Source of the DNA: Streptomyces sp. NBC_00654 | GTDB taxonomy: Bacteria; Actinomycetota; Actinomycetes; Streptomycetales; Streptomycetaceae | Length of the DNA: 64,000 nt | Direction of reading: 5' to 3' | Assembly (NCBI RefSeq): GCF_026341775.1 | Contig: NZ_JAPEOB010000001.1 | Coordinates: forward strand, 62,001-126,000 | Shown here: piece by piece, positions 58,651 through 64,000 of the stretch | Position numbering within the stretch: position 1 is the first letter of the stretch | Layout: the number at the start of each line of letters is the position of its first letter | Program-made: the position numbers and the translations under genes | Notes under the pieces: model-generated | What the model was told of the DNA's origin: nothing | Seen by the model: the letters and a program-made list of their open reading frames with translations, nothing else | Database searches by the model: none

Positions 58651-58762
58651 CGCGACACCTTCTCCGTCTCACCGCCTTCCGCGCGGCCGGGGTGTCGTGA
58701 TGCCGTCGCGCACCCGCGCGCCGGAACACCTTTCCTCGTTCTCCTGTGGAGTGATCCCTGCC

Positions 58763-59500
58763 ATGAACGTTTCACGCATCGCCATCGCGGGCGGCGTCGC
58801 CGCGTCCACCGTCCTGCTGCTCGCCGGTCCGGCCGCCGCGCACGTCGGCGTACAGCCGCAGGGCGAGGCCGCCAAGGGCGGTTACGCCACCATCAACTTC
58901 AAGGTGCCCAACGAGCGCGACAACGCCTCCACGGTCAAGGTCGAAGTGAGCTTCCCGGCCGACCACCCGCTCTCCTCGGTCACCCCGCAGGCCGTGCCCG
59001 GCTGGAAGATCAAGGTCGACAAGACCAAGCTGGACAAGCCGCTCGACGTCCACGGCAAGAAGATCAACGAGGCCGTCTCCAAGGTGACCTGGACCGCGGA
59101 CGGCGGCAAGATCGAGCCCGGCTACTTCCAGCAGTTCCCGCTCTCGGTCGGCCAGCTCCCCGAGGACACCGACCAGCTCGTCTTCAAGGCCCTCCAGACG
59201 TACGACAACAAGGAAGTCGTCCGCTGGATCGAGGAGCCCAAGGAGGGCGCGGCCGAGCCCGAGAGCCCGGCCCCCGTCCTCAAGCTGACCGCGGCGGCGT
59301 CCGATGCCCACGGCGGTGCCGCGGCCGGCAAGGGAGCCGACGAGCACAAGAAGGACGACAAGGCCGCGTCCTCCGAGGAGACCGCGGCGGCCGAGTCCGC
59401 CAGCGACAACACCGCCCGCACCCTGGGCATCATCGGCATCGTCATCGGTATCGCGGGAGTCGCCTTCGGCGTCCTCGCAGGCCGTCGCCGTACCGCCTGA
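58763..59500 (+). CDS. YcnI-family (DUF1775) copper-binding protein
   Basis: 245 residues, ATG at 58763. The signal peptide ends AAA, so the mature protein begins HVGVQPQGEA; an N-terminal His is the copper ligand in the YcnI family. The DUF1775 beta domain (to about 160) includes VPGWKIKVDKTKLDKP and FQQFPLSVGQLPED. A Lys/Glu/Ala-rich linker and a C-terminal membrane helix anchor it with the domain outside. Confidence 0.88.
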   Translation: MNVSRIAIAGGVAASTVLLLAGPAAAHVGVQPQGEAAKGGYATINFKVPNERDNASTVKVEVSFPADHPLSSVTPQAVPGWKIKVDKTKLDKPLDVHGKKINEAVSKVTWTADGGKIEPGYFQQFPLSVGQLPEDTDQLVFKALQTYDNKEVVRWIEEPKEGAAEPESPAPVLKLTAAASDAHGGAAAGKGADEHKKDDKAASSEETAAAESASDNTARTLGIIGIVIGIAGVAFGVLAGRRRTA

Positions 59501-59545
59501 CCCGCCGGTTCCACCACCCGCACCACACTCAGGAAACAACTCTCC

Positions 59546-60202
59546 ATGCGCAACAAGAAGATGGTGCCGGCCGTGGCGTTCGCCGCCGCGGCCGCACTGA
59601 CCCTGTCCGCCTGCGGCAGCAGCGACGACTCGGCGAAGAAGCCCGTCGCCGATGTCAGCGCCGAGGCCAAGACCCAGGCCGCGACCGTGCTCGACCAGCC
59701 GTTCACCAAGCCGAACCTCGTACTCACCGACACCGGGGGCAAGAAGTACGACCTCCGCGAGGAGACCAAGGGCAAGCCGACACTCATCTACTTCGGCTAC
59801 ACCAAGTGCCCCGACGTCTGCCCGCTGACCATGAGCAACATCTCGCTCGCCAAGCGGGCACTGCCCAAGGCCGACCAGGACAAGCTCCAGGTCGTCTTCA
59901 TCACCACCGACCCCGAGCGGGACACCCCGTCCTCCCTCGGCAAGTGGCTCGCGGCGCAGGACCCGTCCTTCACCGGGCTCACCGGCGACTTCCCGGCCAT
60001 CCAGGCGGGAGCACGGCAGATCGGCATCGGCATCGACGCGCCGAAGAAGGAGAAGGACGGCACCGTCGTCTCGATGCACGGCGCCCAGGTCATCGCCTTC
60101 TCCCCGAAGACCGACCAGGGTTACCTGCTCTACGGCGAGGACACCACGTCCGAGGACTACGCCAAGGACCTCCCCAAGATCCTCAAGGGGGAGACCCCGT
60201 GA
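59546..60202 (+). CDS. sco: Sco copper metallochaperone (SCO1/SenC), lipoprotein
   Basis: 218 residues. Lipobox LSAC at 20-23 gives a lipid-anchored thioredoxin-like protein. YFGYTKCPDVCPLTM holds the CxxxC copper ligands and SMHGAQVIAF the third ligand, His. It delivers copper to the CuA site of cytochrome oxidase. In Streptomyces lividans the Sco, ECuC, CopC/D and DtpA genes are clustered as here. Its stop overlaps the ecuC GTG by 4 bases. Confidence 0.93.
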   Translation: MRNKKMVPAVAFAAAAALTLSACGSSDDSAKKPVADVSAEAKTQAATVLDQPFTKPNLVLTDTGGKKYDLREETKGKPTLIYFGYTKCPDVCPLTMSNISLAKRALPKADQDKLQVVFITTDPERDTPSSLGKWLAAQDPSFTGLTGDFPAIQAGARQIGIGIDAPKKEKDGTVVSMHGAQVIAFSPKTDQGYLLYGEDTTSEDYAKDLPKILKGETP

Positions 60203-60645
60203 ACCGCCGCACGACCCTCGCCGCCGTTCTGGCCCTCACCACCGGGCTGACGCTGGCGGGGTGCTCCACGGACAGCGAACCCGAGCTGAAGGTCGTCGGA
60301 GGGTTCATGCCGCAGCCCGTCAGCGACATGGCCGCCGCCTTCCTCGTCGTGCAGAACAGCGGCGACACGGCCGACCGGCTCACCTCGGTGACCAGCCCGC
60401 TCTCGGACGACGTCACGATCCACGAGACGAAGAACCAGAAGATGCGCGAGGTCACGTCCTTCGAAGTGCCCGCCGGCGGCGAGCTCGATCTCGAACGCGG
60501 TGGCAACCACATCATGTTCATGAAGCTCAAGCAGAAACCCGAGCAGGGCGACAAGGTCTCCGTGGAGCTGCACTTCGAGAAGGCCGACCCCATCAAGGTC
60601 GACCTTCCCGTGAAGGAGACCACCCACAACCCGAAGAAGCAGTGA
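60199..60645 (+). CDS. ecuC: PCu(A)C-type copper chaperone ECuC, lipoprotein
   Basis: 148 residues from the GTG at 60199. Lipobox LAGC at 19-22. The Met/His copper motif is spread over TIHETKNQKM and GGNHIMFMKL. Extracytoplasmic copper chaperone that hands Cu(I) to Sco. Translationally coupled to sco. Confidence 0.9.
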   Translation: MNRRTTLAAVLALTTGLTLAGCSTDSEPELKVVGGFMPQPVSDMAAAFLVVQNSGDTADRLTSVTSPLSDDVTIHETKNQKMREVTSFEVPAGGELDLERGGNHIMFMKLKQKPEQGDKVSVELHFEKADPIKVDLPVKETTHNPKKQ

Positions 60646-60658
60646 GGGACTGACACCC

Positions 60659-62638
60659 ATGACCGCCACCGCCCCGCGCTCCGGGCCATCCCCGATACGA
60701 CGGCCGCTCGCCGCGGCCGCGCTCCTCACCACACTGATCAGCCTGCTGTTCGGTCTGGTGCTGGCCGGCGCGAGCCCCGCTTCCGCGCACGCGGCCCTCA
60801 CCGGGAGCAACCCGCAGGACGGGGCGGTGGTGGACACGGCCCCCGGGGAGATCACGCTCACCTTCTCCGAATCGATCGCCATGGGCGACGACTCGATCCG
60901 CGTCCTCGACCCCACCGGCAAACGTGTCGACGACGGTGCTCCGCGCGACATGAACAGCCCCGGCACCGTGCGGTACGGCGTCAAACTCCACTCCGGTCTG
61001 CCCGACGGCACCTACACCGTGGCCTGGCAGGCCGTGTCCGCCGACAGCCACCCCGTCTCCGGCGCCTTCACCTTCTCCATCGGCGCCCCGTCCGAGACCA
61101 CGGTCGCGCTGCCCTCCACCAGCGCGGGCGGCGGTCTCGTCGGCACCCTCTACAGCATCGCGCGCTACGCGGCGTACGCCGGATTCATCCTGCTCGTCGG
61201 CGGAGCCACGTTCGTCCTCGCCTGCTGGCAGCGCGGCGCCGCCGCCCGCCCGCTGCAACGCCTCGTCGTCCGGGGCTGGCTCACCCTCACCGCCGCCACC
61301 CTGCTCATGCTGCTGCTCCGCAGCCCATACACCGGCAGCGGAAAGCTCGCCGACGCCTTCGACCTCAACGGCCTGCAGGCCGTCCTCGACACCAAACCCG
61401 GCGCCGCACTCGTCGCCCGGCTGCTCCTGCTCGGCGCAGGCGCCCTGTTCATCGCCGTCCTGTTCGGGGCGTACGCGAAGCGCGAGGACGAGAAGGAGAA
61501 GAAGGACCTCACCTTCGGACTCGCCATCGGGGGCGCGGTCATCGCCGCGGGCATCGCCGGTACATGGGCGCTCTCCGAGCACGCGTCGACCGGTATCCAG
61601 GCGGGCCTCGCCATGCCGATGGACGTCCTGCACCTGCTGGCCGTCGCCGCCTGGCTCGGCGGGCTCGCCGCGCTGCTCGTCGCCCTGTACCGGACACCAG
61701 GCATCGGCAGCGCGGCGGTCCGGCGCTTCTCCCGGATCGCGTTCGGCAGCGTGCTCGTCCTCACCGCGACCGGCATCTACCAGTCCTGGCGCCAGGTCGG
61801 CTCCTGGTCGGCGCTGACCGGCACCCGGTACGGACAGCTGCTGATCATCAAGGTGGGACTGCTCGCCGTGCTCATCGGCCTGGCCTGGATCTCCCGTCGG
61901 TGGACGGGCCGGCTGACGGACGGGGCACAGCCCGGGACGGAGACCTCGGAGGAGGGACGGACCGACGGGGCGGCAAAGAGCCCCGAAGAAGTCGAGGGTC
62001 CCGACGACGGGGCGGACCGCGGGGAGGCGAAGAGCGGTCAGGAGCCCGCGCCGGAGGTCGCACCCGAGCGCGCCGCGCAGCTCGCCCGGCAGCGGGCCGT
62101 CCTGACCGCCACGAAGAAGAAGCGGATCCGCGACGCCGACCCCGAGCGTTCCGGGCTGCGCCGCTCGGTGCTGGCCGAGGCGGCCGTCGCTGTGGTGCTG
62201 CTCGCCGTGGCGACGGTCCTGACGTCCACCGAACCGGCACGCACCGAGGAGGAGGCCGCCCGCGGCACCACGGCGGCGACCGGTCAGGGCGCCTCCGGCC
62301 CCGTCAACCTGAGCATGCCCTTCGACACCGGCGGCCAGAACGGCAAGGGGACCGTCCGGATCGACCTCGACCCCGGTGGCACCGGCTCCAACGAACTGCA
62401 CATCTGGGTCGACGGCAGCGACGGGAAGCCGATGGACGTTCCCGAGGTGAAGCTCGCCCTCACCCTGGAGTCCAAGGACATCGGCCCGCTGCCGGTCGTC
62501 CCCGACCGGCTCGCCGAGGGGCACTGGACGGCGAGCGGTGTCCGGATCCCGATCGCGGGCGACTGGAAGATCGCTGTGACGGTGCGTACGTCGGACATCG
62601 ACCAGGCCACCATCGACAAGAACGCAAAGATCGGCTGA
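60659..62638 (+). CDS. CopC-CopD fusion copper protein with extra C-terminal domain
   Basis: 659 residues. Signal peptide ending ASA, then HAALTGSNPQDGAVVDTAPG, a CopC domain with the N-terminal His and a later DSHPVSGAFTF; eight or so CopD membrane helices (about 165-420, with MPMDVLHLLAVAAWLGG); a charged loop (about 425-500); one more helix and an outer FixH/CtaG-like beta domain to the end. Takes copper across or near the membrane. Charged cytoplasmic loop is longer than usual. Confidence 0.88.
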   Translation: MTATAPRSGPSPIRRPLAAAALLTTLISLLFGLVLAGASPASAHAALTGSNPQDGAVVDTAPGEITLTFSESIAMGDDSIRVLDPTGKRVDDGAPRDMNSPGTVRYGVKLHSGLPDGTYTVAWQAVSADSHPVSGAFTFSIGAPSETTVALPSTSAGGGLVGTLYSIARYAAYAGFILLVGGATFVLACWQRGAAARPLQRLVVRGWLTLTAATLLMLLLRSPYTGSGKLADAFDLNGLQAVLDTKPGAALVARLLLLGAGALFIAVLFGAYAKREDEKEKKDLTFGLAIGGAVIAAGIAGTWALSEHASTGIQAGLAMPMDVLHLLAVAAWLGGLAALLVALYRTPGIGSAAVRRFSRIAFGSVLVLTATGIYQSWRQVGSWSALTGTRYGQLLIIKVGLLAVLIGLAWISRRWTGRLTDGAQPGTETSEEGRTDGAAKSPEEVEGPDDGADRGEAKSGQEPAPEVAPERAAQLARQRAVLTATKKKRIRDADPERSGLRRSVLAEAAVAVVLLAVATVLTSTEPARTEEEAARGTTAATGQGASGPVNLSMPFDTGGQNGKGTVRIDLDPGGTGSNELHIWVDGSDGKPMDVPEVKLALTLESKDIGPLPVVPDRLAEGHWTASGVRIPIAGDWKIAVTVRTSDIDQATIDKNAKIG

Positions 62639-62643
62639 GCACG

Positions 62644-64000
62644 GTGAGCAAGAGCACGAAGAGTGTGAAGGGCGCGGGGAACGCGAGGGGTACGAAGGAC
62701 ACCTCGGGCTCCGCACGAACGACTGCGGGCGCGGGAACGGGTGCCGGAGCGGGAACAGCGGCCGGCGCGAGTGCCGGCTCGCAGGGCCGTACCGGCACGG
62801 ATGCCGTCGGCGTCTCGCGGCGGCGGCTGCTCGGCAGTGCGGGGGCCGCCGGGGCCGCCGGCCTGGTGCTCGGCGCCGCGGGGGGCGCGGCCGGGTACGC
62901 CGCGTCCCGCCCCGACGAGCCGGCCGCGCTGACCGCCATCGGGGCCACCGAGGCGATGTTTCACGGGAAACATCAACCGGGGATCACCACTCCGCTTCAG
63001 GCCCGGGGTCATCTGATCGCCTTCGACCTGGCACCGGGCGCGGGCCGCAAGGAGGCCGCCGCGCTGATGCGCCGCTGGTCGGCCGTGGCGCGGGAGCTCA
63101 TGGCGGGGCGCCCGTCCACGGCCGGCGGCACGGACGGGCCCGGCCATGACACCGGCATCGCCCTCGACGCCGGGCCCTCCTCACTGACCGTCACCTTCGG
63201 CTTCGGCCGCACCTTCTTCGACCGCACCGGTCTGACCGGCCGCCGGCCCGCCGGGCTCGACCCGCTGCCCCCGTTCTCCGCGGACCAGCTCGACGCCAGG
63301 CGCTCCAACGGCGATCTGTGGGTGCAGATCGGCGCCGACGACGCGCTGGTCGCCTTCCACGCCCTGCGCGCCATCCAGAAGGAGGCCGTGGGGGCGGCCG
63401 GGGTGCGCTGGCAGATGAACGGCTTCAACCGCACTCCCGGTGCCACCGGGCGTCCGATGACCGCGCGCAATCTGATGGGCCAGATCGACGGCACCGGCAA
63501 TCCGAAGCGGACCGACGACGACTTCGACACCCGGATCTTCGTACCGTCCGCTGCGGATGCTGCGGATGCTGCGGGGGCCTCGGGGCCTCCGGATGCCTCG
63601 CAGGACTGGCTGGCCGGTGGCTCCTACGCCGTCGTGCGGCGCATCAGGATGCTGCTGGACGACTGGGAGAAGCTTCCGGTGGACCGGCAGGAGCGGGTCA
63701 TAGGGCGGCGCAAGTCGGACGGGGCCCCGCTCAGCGGCGGCACCGAGACCACCCCGATGGACCTCGGCAAGGCCGGTCCCGACGGCAGGCTCGTGATCCC
63801 GGACAACGCCCACGCCCGGATCTCCTCGCCCGAGAAGAACGGTGGCGCCGCCATGCTGCGGCGCCCCTTCTCGTACCACGACGGCATCTCGGCGGACGGC
63901 ACCCCGGACGCCGGGCTGCTGTTCATCTGCTGGCAGGCGGATCCGTTCCGGGGCTTCGTCCCGGTGCAGCGCAAGCTCGACCGGGGCGACGCGCTCTCGC
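62644..64000 (+). CDS. dtpA: Dye-decolorizing peroxidase DtpA, 3' end cut by window
   Basis: At least 452 residues from a GTG at 62644, open to the window edge. A Ser/Ala/Gly/Thr-rich start, Tat signal SRRRLLGSAGAAG, then the Dyp fold with MGQIDGTGNP (the GxxDG motif holding the distal Asp) and the haem-ligand His in IPDNAHARIS, with RRPFSYHDG after it. An Ala/Asp-rich insert lies at about residue 300. Exported folded with haem; in S. lividans DtpA works with the copper chaperones in development. Confidence 0.92.
   Translation, partial: MSKSTKSVKGAGNARGTKDTSGSARTTAGAGTGAGAGTAAGASAGSQGRTGTDAVGVSRRRLLGSAGAAGAAGLVLGAAGGAAGYAASRPDEPAALTAIGATEAMFHGKHQPGITTPLQARGHLIAFDLAPGAGRKEAAALMRRWSAVARELMAGRPSTAGGTDGPGHDTGIALDAGPSSLTVTFGFGRTFFDRTGLTGRRPAGLDPLPPFSADQLDARRSNGDLWVQIGADDALVAFHALRAIQKEAVGAAGVRWQMNGFNRTPGATGRPMTARNLMGQIDGTGNPKRTDDDFDTRIFVPSAADAADAAGASGPPDASQDWLAGGSYAVVRRIRMLLDDWEKLPVDRQERVIGRRKSDGAPLSGGTETTPMDLGKAGPDGRLVIPDNAHARISSPEKNGGAAMLRRPFSYHDGISADGTPDAGLLFICWQADPFRGFVPVQRKLDRGDALS

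Noticed and set aside
60593..62716. 707-residue open frame on the minus strand
   Set aside because: Antisense to the CopC-CopD gene, which has clear signal peptide and membrane segments.

Overview
High-GC DNA, strong GC bias at third codon positions, gene families typical of actinomycetes (SSI-type protease inhibitor, F420/PPOX-type protein, ECF sigma factor, RsbW-like ATPases, DtpA/Sco copper proteins) and a conjugative element of the pSAM2/SLP1 class all point to a Streptomyces chromosome. Coordinates are window positions; family names are recognised from sequence without any database search.

Layout. 1-12.2 kb: PPOX fragment, D-2-hydroxyacid dehydrogenase, an MFS exporter/TetR pair with three spaced operators, then a tightly overlapping four-gene unit (response regulator, histidine kinase, GT2-GtrA glycosyltransferase, GT39-like glycosyltransferase), an amidohydrolase and a DUF2797 protein. 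12.2-20.6 kb: tRNA-Arg(ACG), tRNA-Ser(GCT), an SSI-like inhibitor, a 1447-residue PAS/pseudokinase/pseudoreceiver protein, an acyl-CoA ligase and an ECF sigma factor. 20.8-26.0 kb: five coupled genes (two acyl-CoA dehydrogenases, MaoC+DUF35 protein, MaoC protein, thiolase) resembling the mycobacterial igr/Ltp2 steroid side-chain operon. 26.1-27.5 kb: a primase-polymerase gene with a LexA-like box, and an Imm10-like orphan immunity gene.

27.56-46.96 kb is an actinomycete integrative and conjugative element (AICE) inserted in tRNA-Ser(TGA). It is bounded by a 59-bp direct repeat (attL/attR) and the intact tRNA lies at the right end. Its backbone is int, xis, RepSA-like initiator, Spd-type spread genes, FtsK/TraSA-like translocase, a KorSA-like GntR repressor and a Pif-like Nudix protein. 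Three near-identical palindromic operators sit before the transfer operon and between the repressor and Nudix genes. Cargo lies beside attL (an AT-richer membrane protein gene) and in the right half: a DUF6414-like protein, DUF7660, an MrcB-DUF3883 restriction-like nuclease, an IS5 remnant, and a six-gene overlapping operon divergent from another GntR gene across two CTAG palindromes. Internal repeats of the att-arm sequence and a tRNA-Arg fragment suggest that cargo was gathered in steps.

47-64 kb returns to chromosome: HtrA-like protease, GDPD phosphodiesterase, RsbW-like ATPase, SEC-C/DUF5926 protein, a second primase-polymerase-like gene, a SpoIIE/PP2C-like protein with a changed metal loop, aminopeptidase P, another RsbW-like ATPase, and a copper cluster (membrane protein, YcnI, Sco, ECuC, CopC-CopD, DtpA running off the window).
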